Origin: Erysipelotrichaceae bacterium 66202529
Lineage (GTDB): Bacteria; Bacillota_I; Bacilli_A; Erysipelotrichales; Erysipelotrichaceae
DNA: 64,000 nucleotides
Assembly (NCBI GenBank): GCA_017161075.1
Contig: CP046174.1
Coordinates: 62,001-126,000 of the forward strand
Direction: 5' to 3'
Below are positions 1 through 9,000 of the stretch, one piece after another. The position numbers were made by a program, and so were the translations under genes. How positions within the stretch are numbered: the first letter of the stretch is position 1; every line of letters starts with the position of its first letter. Under the pieces are notes generated by a model. The model made no database searches. It was not told the DNA's origin and was given only the letters and a program-made list of their open reading frames with translations.

Positions 1-13
1 AGAAAAAACATGT

Positions 14-661
14 TTACATATCGACAACACTTGTTTTAGCTATAAGGTCATGAAACATACAGCGGCGCTGATCTATTACGCACCAAATAATGGATGCAAG
101 GGAAATGAGTACAGATGTAATCATAAGTCCCCTGCTTAGTATGGCCGGTATCCATAAAAATACAAGATAGCGAACAAATGCAGAAGGAAATGCAGTTTCT
201 CCTTCAAGCAGAAGGGAGCCTATAAGCTCACGTTTCAAAAGATCAGTCATATGAATCTGTCCGCCATCCTGCTTCTGTATTTTGATATGCATAAGCCGTT
301 TGCCAACCGTCTGTCCGTTATGTGCAGAAGCAGATGGATAGATACAGTAGTAGTACACCGCAGCACTGACAGCTAGTAAACAACAAAGTATCTGCAATGG
401 CATTGGAAGCTTCATGAGACTCCTTGTTGTAAATGATTTTTCCTGAGTAATAATACTGGTTATCAGCATTGGCATAAGCGTGATAAAAATGGAGCTGCAT
501 ACGAAATCGATGAGAAATGCAAAGAATCTTCTGCCAAGAGACGCATATTTCAACTGTTGACGTATGCGGTTCAAGTATTTACCTCGAAAGGTTGCAGCAT
601 TTTGTATTGATAACTGCTGAAACAGCTGCTCTTTTTTGCTTTTTCTGCTTTCCTTCATCAT
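14..661 (-). CDS. RDD-family membrane protein
   Basis: A 215-residue protein with the RDD-family start (Arg-Arg-Phe-Phe-Ala-Phe-Leu-Ile-Asp-Phe near residues 44-53) followed by several hydrophobic segments, so it is an integral membrane protein. The charged N-terminus is cytoplasmic-like. RDD proteins are poorly characterised; some are linked to ion transport or salt tolerance. Its ATG overlaps the TGA of the upstream PTS IIB gene, which implies translational coupling. It ends 14 bases from the window edge, so whether the operon continues is not visible. The family call is fairly sure; the role is unknown. Confidence 0.75.
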   Translation of the reverse strand: MMKESRKSKKEQLFQQLSIQNAATFRGKYLNRIRQQLKYASLGRRFFAFLIDFVCSSIFITLMPMLITSIITQEKSFTTRSLMKLPMPLQILCCLLAVSAAVYYYCIYPSASAHNGQTVGKRLMHIKIQKQDGGQIHMTDLLKRELIGSLLLEGETAFPSAFVRYLVFLWIPAILSRGLMITSVLISLASIIWCVIDQRRCMFHDLIAKTSVVDM

Positions 662-969
662 ACAGCCTCAATCAGCTTTAAAGCTTCATCAAGAACATGC
701 GCTGCATCCATACGACCAAAATCAACATTGGAAACAACCATGACCTTAACATTTAAGGGGCTGCAAATCTGTTCGATGCGCTTGCGCATATATTTGATCT
801 GGGGACCGATTAGAACGATATCCAAATCCTTGGCTTTATTCGCAACTTCAGTTTCGGGATATGCTTCAATTGAACATGCAATCCCTTTTTTAGCTGCATA
901 CTCATTCATACGGCTAACCAGAACACTTGTGCTCATTCCTGCAAAACAAAACATTCCAATATGTATCAT
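658..969 (-). CDS. PTS lactose/cellobiose-type IIB component, orphan
   Basis: A 103-residue protein of the IIB(Lac/Cel) fold: the phosphorylatable Cys is residue 8 in MFCFAGMSTS, and the later VLIGPQIKYM segment is also typical. It should pass phosphate from IIA to an imported sugar in the cytoplasm. No IIA or IIC lies beside it here; instead it is coupled to an RDD membrane protein by a stop/start overlap. AGGAGG precedes the ATG. It may serve a distant IIC or act in regulation; the window cannot decide. Confidence 0.85.
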   Translation of the reverse strand: MIHIGMFCFAGMSTSVLVSRMNEYAAKKGIACSIEAYPETEVANKAKDLDIVLIGPQIKYMRKRIEQICSPLNVKVMVVSNVDFGRMDAAHVLDEALKLIEAV

Positions 970-1498
970 GATGATCCTCCTCTTTTTAATTTAAACACAT
1001 TAAAAATGAAAGCATTCCATCTTCCCTATTGGATTGTTCAATATGTGAATTTCGGCTAATTTCATTATAACATCTATTCGGAAATTGTAAATGCATAGTG
1101 AGAGAAAAACAATAACCATTTTATGGAAAATAGTCATATATGATTCGATTGATATGAAAAAAGAGAATAAGCTACAATCAGTAATAAAGAAGAAACAAAT
1201 GGAATAATAGGACATACAATTCTTCTCACGTTAAGGTACAAGGAAGGAAATGAAATACAAAAGGGTGGATGAGCATTGATTATTTTGTATTTCATGAAAC
1301 TCATATATCAAAAGACGAAAAAGAACCGGATAAACATTCGCTTCTCTTATAGTTATGCGTTACATTCGGTAAAAAGCAGCATTTGTGAAAATTTGCATTA
1401 CAACTGTAAGATTTTTCATTAAATCATGTAACTTTTGAATTTATGATAGGATATTATATGGAATTATTGTATAATATTGTGGAAACAGGGGTGAGCTT
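970..1498. other. Intergenic region before pheA
   Basis: About 530 bases without a convincing gene, AT-rich, between the divergent IIB gene and pheA. It holds a perfect 13-bp inverted repeat (1250-1295) and a TATAAT at 1470-1475 that is the likely -10 box for pheA; no good -35 is evident. The open stretch on the minus strand at 1000-1215 has no ribosome site and reads as noise. Confidence 0.5.
1250..1295. repeat. Perfect 13-bp inverted repeat
   Basis: ATGAAATACAAAA (1250-1262) is exactly mirrored by TTTTGTATTTCAT (1283-1295) with a 20-base spacer. No T-run follows, so it is not a usual terminator. On the plus strand the left arm is preceded by AAGGAAGG and begins an 8-codon ORF (MKYKRVDEH, stop at 1277-1279). 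It may be an operator or an RNA hairpin; function unknown. Confidence 0.5.
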
Positions 1499-2584
1499 AT
1501 GAGTTTACTAGATGATGCCCGAAAACGGATCAATGCTATCGATGCAGATATGGCAAGACTCTTTGAAGAACGCATGCAGGCAGTAGAGGATGTTATCCGT
1601 TATAAGCAGGAGCATCAGATGCAGGTTCTGGATACATCCAGAGAACAATATGTTATTGAACACAATACATCCTATATCCAACAGGAGGCATACAGAGACA
1701 GCTACATAGAATTTATTACAGATATGCTTGCTATTTCAAGAAAATATCAAAAATCTATTATCAATCGCGATCTGGTTGGCTATTCCGGGACAGAGGGTGC
1801 CTTTTCCCATATTGCTGCTGAGAAGGTGTTCCCAGATCATCGAAAAAAAAGCTATGCAACATTTGAAGATGTGTTTCAGGCAATAGAAGAACGCGATATC
1901 GTATATGGAGTCATTCCATTTGAAAATTCATATACTGGTGAAGTAGGTGAGGTTCTGGACTTACTGATGCGATATGATGTATACATCAATGATATTTATG
2001 ATTTGAAGATTTCTCAAAACCTGTTAGGGATAAAGGGAGCTTCTCTTGCAGATATTAAACAGGTCTATTCAAAGGATCAGGCTATTTACCAGTCAAAAAA
2101 ATTTCTTGAAGGCCGTGGCTATGAGCTGATTCCATATCCGAATACAGCACTTGCTGCAGAGTATGTCGCAAAGCAACAGGATAAAACCAAGGCAGCTATT
2201 GCTGCAAAAGAAAATGCAGAGCTGTATGGACTGGATATCCTTGCTGAGGATATCAATACAAGCGAGCAGAATACGACACGCTTTATTATTGTCAGTAAGA
2301 AGCTGATACCGCATGGAAACCGTTTCTCTCTAGCCTTTACCACACATCACAAAGCCGGAGCACTTGTTCATGCAATGAATATTATCGCAAAATACGGTTT
2401 TAATATGCAGAGCATTAAATCACGTTCCATTAAGGAGCGCCCGTGGGAATATTATTTCTATGTGGAAATCGAAGGGGATTTGGGTGAAGCGAGGGAACAG
2501 CATTTGATTCATGAATTAAAAGAGGTATGTGAAGAAGTAAAAATACTTGGTGCATACCAGAATGAAGAAAGAAAGCAGGGATAA
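1499..2584 (+). CDS. pheA: Bifunctional chorismate mutase/prephenate dehydratase
   Basis: A 361-residue cytoplasmic P-protein that converts chorismate to prephenate and then to phenylpyruvate, the committed steps to phenylalanine. Domains in order: AroQ-type chorismate mutase (about 1-85), prephenate dehydratase (about 95-270, opening with GYSGTEGAFSHIAAEKVFP and carrying the Thr-Arg-Phe motif near 260), and a C-terminal ACT domain (about 278-355) that normally binds phenylalanine for feedback inhibition. The length fits the family. The ATG follows GGGGTGAGCTT. It lies 2 bases before the aminotransferase gene, forming a two-gene operon that ends at a terminator near 3850. Confidence 0.95.
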   Translation: MSLLDDARKRINAIDADMARLFEERMQAVEDVIRYKQEHQMQVLDTSREQYVIEHNTSYIQQEAYRDSYIEFITDMLAISRKYQKSIINRDLVGYSGTEGAFSHIAAEKVFPDHRKKSYATFEDVFQAIEERDIVYGVIPFENSYTGEVGEVLDLLMRYDVYINDIYDLKISQNLLGIKGASLADIKQVYSKDQAIYQSKKFLEGRGYELIPYPNTALAAEYVAKQQDKTKAAIAAKENAELYGLDILAEDINTSEQNTTRFIIVSKKLIPHGNRFSLAFTTHHKAGALVHAMNIIAKYGFNMQSIKSRSIKERPWEYYFYVEIEGDLGEAREQHLIHELKEVCEEVKILGAYQNEERKQG

Positions 2585-2586
2585 CT

Positions 2587-3822
2587 ATGAGTTTTGTTAA
2601 AGAGAATGTCAATAAGACGCCAATCGAGGATACTGTATTTGCTATCGTAAAAAAAGCAAAGGAGGCGAAGGCTGCCATCGGTGCTGAGCATGTCGTTGAT
2701 GCAACCATTGGTTCTTTATATAATGAGGAGGGCACAATCGTAGCCTTTGATAGTGTTTTTACACCTTATAATGAAATTGCAAAGGAAACAAAAGCAGCAT
2801 ATGCTGCCAGCTTTGTTGGAAATGATTCCTTCCGGAAGCAGGTTTATGAGTGGATTGTTGGTGGAACCGGCTCTACACTGGCTCACAGTGTGATTGCGAC
2901 ACCGGGAGGTACCGGAGCTGTTGCTATTACATTGCAGGAAATTTTGGATGAGGGAGAAACAGTAATTCTTCCGGAAATTGCATGGGGAAGCTATAAGCTG
3001 ATGGCTACCATGGATAACCTGAACGTGAAAAGCTATACTTTATTTGAAGGAGATCATTTCAACTTAACTTCTTTAAAGGAGACATGCCGTGAGGTTATGA
3101 AAACGCAGAAAAAGCTGCTTCTCGTAATCAATGACCCATGCCATAATCCAACCGGCTATTCTATGAGTATTGAGGAATGGAAGGAGGTTGTGGAATTTCT
3201 GAATGAATGCAGCAGAGAAGTACCGGTTGTATTACTGAATGATATTGCATATATTGATTTCTCTTATGATCTGGAGCATTGCCGCGATTATATTAAGACA
3301 TTCAATGGTTTTACTGAGAATGTTATGGCAGTGATTGCCTTCAGCTGCAGTAAGGCATTGACCTCTTACGGGTTACGATGCGGAGCAGCTATTCTGATGG
3401 CGCAGGCAGAAGCAGCTGTTCGTGATGTGGAAATCGTATTTGAAAAAGCGGCAAGAGCTACCTGGAGCAATATACCAAATGCTGCCATGGAAAACTTCAC
3501 GTATGTCACCACGACAAATTATGATGCGTATATGAAGGAAAAAGCAATGTATGTTGATTTACTGAAGCAGAGAAGTGAAATCTTCACATCGGAGGCAGAT
3601 GCCTGCGGACTCGTCTATTATCCTTATAAAGAAGGCTTCTTTGTAACTGTAAAAATAGAAGATAATGATTTGCGGGATACCTTCCACGAATTGCTAATGA
3701 AACAGCATATTTATACAGTGAAGGTAAATAAAGGTATTCGTGTTGCGGTATGCTCATTGAGTACAGAGAAATGCAAGGGTCTTGCAAAGCGTATGAAGGA
3801 TATACTGGATACGTGTAAATAA
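2587..3822 (+). CDS. Class I/II aminotransferase, probably aromatic
   Basis: A 411-residue PLP enzyme of the class I/II fold. Lys256 in SCSKALTSYG is the Schiff-base lysine, and NDPCHNPTGYSMS is the conserved Asn-Pro-x-Gly substrate/cofactor segment. It starts 2 bases after the pheA stop, so it probably aminates phenylpyruvate to phenylalanine, with glutamate or aspartate as donor; that step is inferred from context. An aspartate aminotransferase role is the main alternative. Its stop is followed at once by a terminator. Confidence 0.85.
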   Translation: MSFVKENVNKTPIEDTVFAIVKKAKEAKAAIGAEHVVDATIGSLYNEEGTIVAFDSVFTPYNEIAKETKAAYAASFVGNDSFRKQVYEWIVGGTGSTLAHSVIATPGGTGAVAITLQEILDEGETVILPEIAWGSYKLMATMDNLNVKSYTLFEGDHFNLTSLKETCREVMKTQKKLLLVINDPCHNPTGYSMSIEEWKEVVEFLNECSREVPVVLLNDIAYIDFSYDLEHCRDYIKTFNGFTENVMAVIAFSCSKALTSYGLRCGAAILMAQAEAAVRDVEIVFEKAARATWSNIPNAAMENFTYVTTTNYDAYMKEKAMYVDLLKQRSEIFTSEADACGLVYYPYKEGFFVTVKIEDNDLRDTFHELLMKQHIYTVKVNKGIRVAVCSLSTEKCKGLAKRMKDILDTCK

Positions 3823-3831
3823 GAAGCAATC

Positions 3832-3860
3832 AGGTGGTTCTGTATGGAATCGCCTTTTTT
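3832..3860 (+). terminator. Terminator of the pheA operon
   Basis: AGGTGGTT (3832-3839) pairs with AATCGCCT (3848-3855), including two G-U pairs, followed by a T-run (3856-3860), ten bases after the aminotransferase stop. Confidence 0.75.
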
Positions 3861-3955
3861 CTGATAACGCTTGTATTACATACTCTATCCGTGCCATTTC
3901 TCTTTTGTTCGTGATTCATAGCGTGGTATAATAAATATACAAGGGAGCTGATCAT

Positions 3956-4066
3956 ATGAAACGTTCGCCAATTGGTATTGAGAACTTCAAAGCTATGATA
4001 GATGAAGGCTATTATTATGTAGATAAAACAAAATGTCATAACAGCTTTAAAGGATATTTAGGCTGA
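3956..4066 (+). pseudogene. N-terminal remnant of an AAA-ATPase-like/DUF1703 gene
   Basis: A 36-codon ORF with its own TATAAT (about 3928) and an AAGGGAG ribosome site. It begins with the hallmark start of the predicted AAA-ATPase/PD-(D/E)XK family (PIGIENFKAMIDEGYYYVDKT), then runs into six unrelated residues and a TGA. Family members usually have several hundred residues, so everything from the P-loop onward is missing. It may be a deletion scar; an inverted repeat lies just downstream. Too short to appear in ordinary ORF lists. Confidence 0.7.
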
Positions 4067-4087
4067 TATCATATAGTGAATTCATTG

Positions 4088-4147
4088 ATATAGCGTAGGT
4101 TTCGTGAATACTAAATCCATGCAGATATGTGAACGATTACGCTATAT
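4088..4147. repeat. 10-bp inverted repeat downstream of the remnant
   Basis: ATATAGCGTA (4088-4097) is mirrored by TACGCTATAT (4138-4147), then TTT. The 40-base loop is long for a terminator. It lies between the truncated ATPase gene and the DUF1848 gene and could mark the deletion or be an operator. Confidence 0.4.
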
Positions 4148-4175
4148 TTTATAAGAATCGAAATGAGGAATGAAA

Positions 4176-5099
4176 ATGATATTATTTGTAAGTGGGCGCT
4201 GTGATATCCCGGCATTTTACAGTACATGGTTTTTTAACCGGCTTCAGGAAGGCTATGTCGATGTACGAAATCCGTTTAATTCTCATCAAATCAGCCGTAT
4301 TTATCTGAATGAACGCAATATTGACTGTATCCTCTTTTGTACAAAGAATCCGATTCCTATGATGAGCAGACTTGACGAAATAACCTTTCCCTATCAGTTC
4401 CAGATTACACTGACTCCCTATCATCAGGATATAGAAGAACATGTACCATCAAAAAAGGAAATTATAAATGCGATAAAAGACTTGTCACTGCGGCTTGGAA
4501 GGGAGCGTGTAATCGTTCGGTATGACCCGATACTGCTTACCCCAAAATATACAGTGGAATACCATCAGCGAGCTTTTGATAAGCTGATCAGTCAGCTGGA
4601 AGGCTATGTGAATACTGTCATTATTTCTTTTGTGGATATGTATAAAAATACAGCAGAAAACCAGAAACGCATGCAGCTTCAGAAAATGAGAGAACAGGAT
4701 ATGCTGGAAATAGGCAGAGCCCTGGGAACTGTCGCTGAACGTTATGCTGTGCATATACAAACCTGCGCTGAGGATATTGACCTTTCCTCCTTTCATATTC
4801 ACAAGGGTCTTTGTATGGATCGAAAGGTGCTTGAAAAACTGGTGCAGCATTCCTTGGATCATATTCAGGGAAAGAGCGTGCGTTCCACCTGTGGCTGTAT
4901 GCCGTCTGTAGATATTGGTGATTATAACTGTTGTCCACATGGATGCCGGTATTGCTATGCGAATTATAATGAAAAGCAGATTGAAGAAAGAATGAAGCTG
5001 CATGATCCCAAGAGCAGTGTGCTGCTTGGACACCTGAACGAGGAAGACCACATCACAATAAGGGAAGATAAACGTATCCGTCAGATTTCACTGTTGTAA
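4176..5099 (+). CDS. DUF1848 family protein
   Basis: A 307-residue protein that opens with the DUF1848 pattern (MILFVSGRCDIPAFYSTWF) and ends in a cysteine cluster (RSTCGCMPSVDIGDYNCC, then HGCRYCYAN at about 250-280), suggesting a bound metal or Fe-S centre. The family resembles radical-SAM/SPL-like TIM barrels, but no reaction is established. I start it at the second ATG (4176) because GAGGA sits six bases upstream and family members begin Met-Ile-Leu. It appears monocistronic. Confidence 0.8.
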   Translation: MILFVSGRCDIPAFYSTWFFNRLQEGYVDVRNPFNSHQISRIYLNERNIDCILFCTKNPIPMMSRLDEITFPYQFQITLTPYHQDIEEHVPSKKEIINAIKDLSLRLGRERVIVRYDPILLTPKYTVEYHQRAFDKLISQLEGYVNTVIISFVDMYKNTAENQKRMQLQKMREQDMLEIGRALGTVAERYAVHIQTCAEDIDLSSFHIHKGLCMDRKVLEKLVQHSLDHIQGKSVRSTCGCMPSVDIGDYNCCPHGCRYCYANYNEKQIEERMKLHDPKSSVLLGHLNEEDHITIREDKRIRQISLL

Positions 5100-5236
5100 G
5101 CATGTATAAGAATTCATCGGATGCAGTAAGAATAAAAGGTGTTAAAGAATCTTTAAAATAAACCGCATACATAACCTATCCGGTTATACAGAATTCCAGA
5201 ATTAAGAAATTCATATAAGAAAATTCACTTTATCTA

Positions 5237-5265
5237 TTGTAATAAAATCAGGTTTCTAGTAAAAT
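5237..5265 (+). promoter_or_regulatory. Promoter of the purine operon
   Basis: TTGTAA (5237-5242), a 17-base spacer and TAAAAT (5260-5265) form a good sigma-A promoter about 20 bases before the guanine riboswitch. Confidence 0.65.
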
Positions 5266-5284
5266 AGACATGTATTGACATACA

Positions 5285-5355
5285 TGCTTGTATATACCCT
5301 GTAATAAGGTCAGGGAGTTTCTAGCCGTTCACCGTAAAAGAACGGGCTACAAGCA
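5285..5355 (+). ncRNA. Purine (guanine-type) riboswitch aptamer
   Basis: P1 is TGCTTGTA (5285-5292) with TACAAGCA (5348-5355). P2 is CCCTG/CAGGG (5297-5301, 5311-5315). J2/3 reads GTTTCTA, and P3 is CCGTTC/GAACGG capped by the typical ACCGTAAAA loop. The discriminator base just before P1 (5347) is C, as in guanine/hypoxanthine riboswitches; adenine types have U. The purine synthesis operon follows, fitting guanine-induced shutdown. Confidence 0.92.
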
Positions 5356-5382
5356 AACAATTACTCTTTCTTTTTGTTCTGG

Positions 5383-5434
5383 GACGTACTTGTTTGCTTT
5401 TTCTATTGCAGGCAGGTACGTCTTTATAATTTTT
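5383..5434 (+). terminator. Riboswitch-controlled terminator
   Basis: GACGTACTTG (5383-5392) pairs with CAGGTACGTC (5413-5422), followed by an AT/T-rich tail (TTTATAATTTTT). A competing helix, AAGCAAACAA (5351-5360) with TTGTTTGCTT (5390-5399), uses the 3' strand of aptamer P1 and the top of the terminator arm. That makes an antiterminator, and hence an OFF switch when guanine is bound. Confidence 0.75.
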
Positions 5435-5451
5435 ATAGGAGGGTCTTACTT

Positions 5452-5502
5452 ATGGTCTTAAGAAGATACGCTATAACAATTACACAATTAAACGGTTTTT
5501 AG
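5452..5502 (+). CDS. Putative 16-residue leader peptide of the pur operon
   Basis: MVLRRYAITITQLNGF, with a near-perfect AGGAGGG ribosome site (5437-5443) eight bases before the ATG. It lies after the riboswitch terminator and its stop is two bases before a second terminator hairpin (5505-5529). A ribosome stopping there would cover the left arm of that hairpin, so translation could regulate read-through into purE. Not verified as translated. Confidence 0.45.
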   Translation: MVLRRYAITITQLNGF

Positions 5503-5504
5503 TG

Positions 5505-5536
5505 TACATATTGGTGAAAACGATATGTATTTTTTT
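5505..5536 (+). terminator. Second, AT-rich terminator before purE
   Basis: TACATAT (5505-5511) pairs with ATATGTA (5523-5529), loop of 11, followed by eight or so T. It lies inside the leader between the short ORF and purE, so it is better read as an attenuator than as an operon end. Confidence 0.6.
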
Positions 5537-5556
5537 ATTTCAAGGAGGAAAAACAA

Positions 5557-6057
5557 ATGAGTGAAATGAAACCTGTCGTCAGTATTTTAATGGGAAGCCG
5601 TTCCGACTTGCCTACTATGGAGAACTGTTTCAACCAGTTAAAGGAATTTGGTATTCCGTTTGAAGCACACGCATTAAGCGCACACCGTACGCCGAATGAA
5701 GTTATCAAACTGGCAGAGGGTGCCAAGGATCGTGGTATCAAGGTTATTATCGCTGCTGCAGGCGGAGCTGCTCATTTGGGTGGCGTTATCGCGTCCAGTA
5801 CAACGCTTCCTGTCATTGGAGTTCCTATTCAGACAAGTGCACTGGGCGGTATGGACTCTCTGCTGTCAACGGTACAGATGCCTGGCGGAATTCCGGTTGC
5901 TACCGTTGCGATTGGAAAAGCAGGCGCAAAAAATGCCGCAATTCTGGCAGCACAGATGCTTGCATTAAGTGATGAGACAATGGCTCAAAAAATGGTGGAA
6001 TTTAAGAAATCTATGGCTGAAAAGGTCATTCAGGATTCTGTCATTGAAGTGGAATAG
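5557..6057 (+). CDS. purE: 5-(carboxyamino)imidazole ribonucleotide mutase, class I
   Basis: A 166-residue class I PurE that moves the carboxyl group of N5-CAIR to give CAIR in purine synthesis. It has the signature MGSRSDLPTMENCF near the start, the conserved ALSAHRTPNEV loop, AAGGAAHLGGV, and GGMDSLLSTVQMPGGIPVATV. Class I normally works with PurK, which is not in this window. Start set by AAGGAGG at 5543-5549. First gene of the operon; 17 bases before purL. Confidence 0.97.
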   Translation: MSEMKPVVSILMGSRSDLPTMENCFNQLKEFGIPFEAHALSAHRTPNEVIKLAEGAKDRGIKVIIAAAGGAAHLGGVIASSTTLPVIGVPIQTSALGGMDSLLSTVQMPGGIPVATVAIGKAGAKNAAILAAQMLALSDETMAQKMVEFKKSMAEKVIQDSVIEVE

Positions 6058-6074
6058 GGAAAGGTGAATATACT

Positions 6075-9000
6075 ATGAATTATCGCGTTTTTGTGAAAAA
6101 GAAAGAAGCATTTCAGGTGGAATCCGCTTCTTTGTTTCATGAACTGAAACAAAATCTTGATCTTCAGGGATTGCAGGGAATACAGATGTATAACGTATAC
6201 GATGTATTTCATGGTGATGAGCATGATATGCAGCTTTTAAAGGAAAAGGTACTGAGCGAGAAGGTAACCGATGAGGTCTTTGATGATATTGATTTGGAAG
6301 GGAAGACCTTCATCGCATATGAATGTCTTCCCGGACAGTATGATCAGCGTGCGGATAGTGCCCAGCAGTGTCTGATGCTGTTGAATAACAAGCAGGATGT
6401 TGTTATCAAGAGCGGGCGTATCGTCATTCTGGAAGGAGCTGTGTCCGAAGAGGACATACAGGCGGTTACTAGGTATTTAATAAATCCGGTAGAAATGCGT
6501 GAAAAGGATCTTGCCGTGCTTGGCTATGAAGAGGATGTTGAGATAGAGCCTGTTCCTGTTTTAGAAGGCTTTCGAAGTCTGGATGAGGCAGGGCTGGAAG
6601 CATTGCGTGCCGAGCATGGTCTGGCAATGACGCTGGCGGATGTGAAGCATATTCAGAGCTATTTTAAGGAAGAGGAACAGCGTGATCTGACACTTACAGA
6701 GTTAAAGGTTTTGGATACCTACTGGTCAGACCATTGCCGTCATACGACCTTTGAAACCATCCTTCAGAATGTTAAAATCGAAGCAGGAAATCTGCAGGAT
6801 ACGATTCAGAAGGCATATGATTTATATTTGAAATTAAGAGAAGACGTGCATGGCAATAAAAAGGTTATGACATTGATGGATATGGCGACCATTGCCGGCA
6901 AGTATCTGCGTAAAACAGGTAAGCTGGACGATATGGAGGTCAGTGATGAAATCAATGCATGCTCTGTGGAAATCACTGTCGATGTGGATGGAGAGGATCA
7001 GCAGTGGCTGTTGATGTTTAAAAACGAAACCCATAACCATCCAACAGAAATCGAACCGTTTGGCGGGGCAAGTACTTGTATCGGTGGTGCAATCCGCGAT
7101 CCGTTGTCAGGAAGAAGCTATGTATACCAGGCTATGCGTATTACTGGAGCCGGAGATATTACAAAGGATATTAAGGAAGCATTACCGAATAAGCTGCCGC
7201 AAAGCCGGATTTCCAAGGGAGCTGCCGCAGGGTATTCCTCCTATGGAAATCAGATCGGACTTGCGACTACCTATGTAAAGGAAATCTTTAACGATGGGTA
7301 TGTCGCAAAGCGTATGGAGGTAGGTGCAGTCGTTGGAGCCGCACCAAAGGAAAATGTTGTACGTAAAAAACCTGAAACCGGAGATATCGTCGTATTGATC
7401 GGCGGAGCTACCGGACGTGACGGAGTAGGCGGTGCCACAGGCTCTAGTAAGGAGCATAACGATACCTCATTAACCAAATGCTCCAGTGAGGTGCAGAAGG
7501 GAAATGCACCGATTGAGCGAAAGCTGCAGAGACTGTTCCGTAACCCGAAGGCTACTAAGCTGATCAAAAAGGCCAATGACTTCGGTGCAGGCGGTGTCAG
7601 CGTAGCTGTTGGTGAAATTGCGGACGGACTCAGAATTGACCTGGATAAGGTACCTGTAAAATACAGCGGCTTGTCCGGTACAGAGCTGGCTATTTCCGAA
7701 TCACAGGAACGTATGGCTGTATTGATTGAAGCAGATAAATTTGAAGAATTTAAACAGCTGGCATATGAGGAAAATCTGGATTCCTGCATTGTCGCAGAGG
7801 TTACAGAGGAACGCCGTTTAGTTATGAGCTTCCATGGGGAAGAAATCGTTAATATCTCCCGTGATTTCCTGGATACCAACGGTGTGCGCGGTCTGCAGGA
7901 CGTCATCATCCGTGAAGGCTTGAGCGATACAGATCCATTCCATAGTGAAGTAACCTCTCTGGAAGATAACCTGAAGCAGCCCAATGTTGCATCCCAGATC
8001 GGACTTGCGGAGATGTTTGATGCATCCATCGGTAAATCAACTGTCCTGATGCCGTTTGGCGGAAAATATCAGCTGACGGAAACAGAGGGCAGTGTACAGA
8101 AGCTGCCGGTGTTTGGTTTTACAGATACATGCTCCATTATGACACACGGTTATCATCCTGAGCTGTCTTTATATTCACCATACTTAGGCGCAAGCTACTC
8201 TGTTGTTGAGGCATTAGCACGCGTCACTGCAATGGGCGGAAATTATGAAACCTGCCGGTTAACCAATCAGGAATACTTTGAGCGTCTGCATACGGATCCT
8301 GAAAAATGGGGGAAACCAATGCAGGCATTACTGGGATTGATTGAAGCGGAAATGGCATTTGAAACACCGGCAATCGGTGGTAAGGATTCCATGTCCGGAA
8401 CATTTAACGATATCAGCGTTCCACCGACACTGATTACATTTGCCGTTACAACGGAAAAAACAGAGCATATTATTTCACCGGAATTCAAAGCAGTCGGAAA
8501 TCATATTTATTATATCAAGCATACACCGAAGGAAAACAAAACTCCGGATTATGACGAATTAAAAGCAAACTTTGCCAAGGTCCGTGATCTGATCCGTAAG
8601 GGAAGCATTTGCTCTGCGGCTACCGTGAAATTTGGCGGACTTGCGGAAGCACTGTGTAAAATGAGCTTTGGTAATAAAATCGGTGTAGAGGTTAAAACAA
8701 GTGAAAACGTGTTTGATTTAAGTATCGGAAGCATTGTTGTGGAAAGTACAGAGGAGATTCATGAGGAAGCCTTTGTATTGATTGGAAAAACAACAGCTGC
8801 CGACACAATCTGCATCAATGAGGAATGCATTACGATCGATCATGCAATCGCTGCATGGTGTGAACGCTACAACACCATTTATCCGATGAGTGTGGATCAG
8901 GAAGAAAGCGTTATAGAAACTCCGGAGTATACGGCAAACGAGCGTGTTCATGCGAAAAAGACAATAGACAAGCCAAAGGTTATCATTCCTGTATTCCCAG

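Noticed and set aside
4485..5051. 188-codon open frame antisense to the DUF1848 gene
   Set aside because: Antisense to a recognisable protein; His/Phe/Ile-rich shadow sequence without start signals.
5348..5402. Alternative reading of the guanine riboswitch as an ON switch, with AAGCAAACAA/TTGTTTGCTT plus T-run as the terminator
   Set aside because: That helix has a 29-base loop and overlaps P1, while a compact, T-tailed terminator lies just downstream; the OFF reading is simpler and fits purine synthesis genes.
7271..8029. 252-codon open frame on the minus strand inside purL
   Set aside because: Lies fully antisense to a strongly conserved gene, with Ser/Arg-rich shadow composition and no ribosome site.
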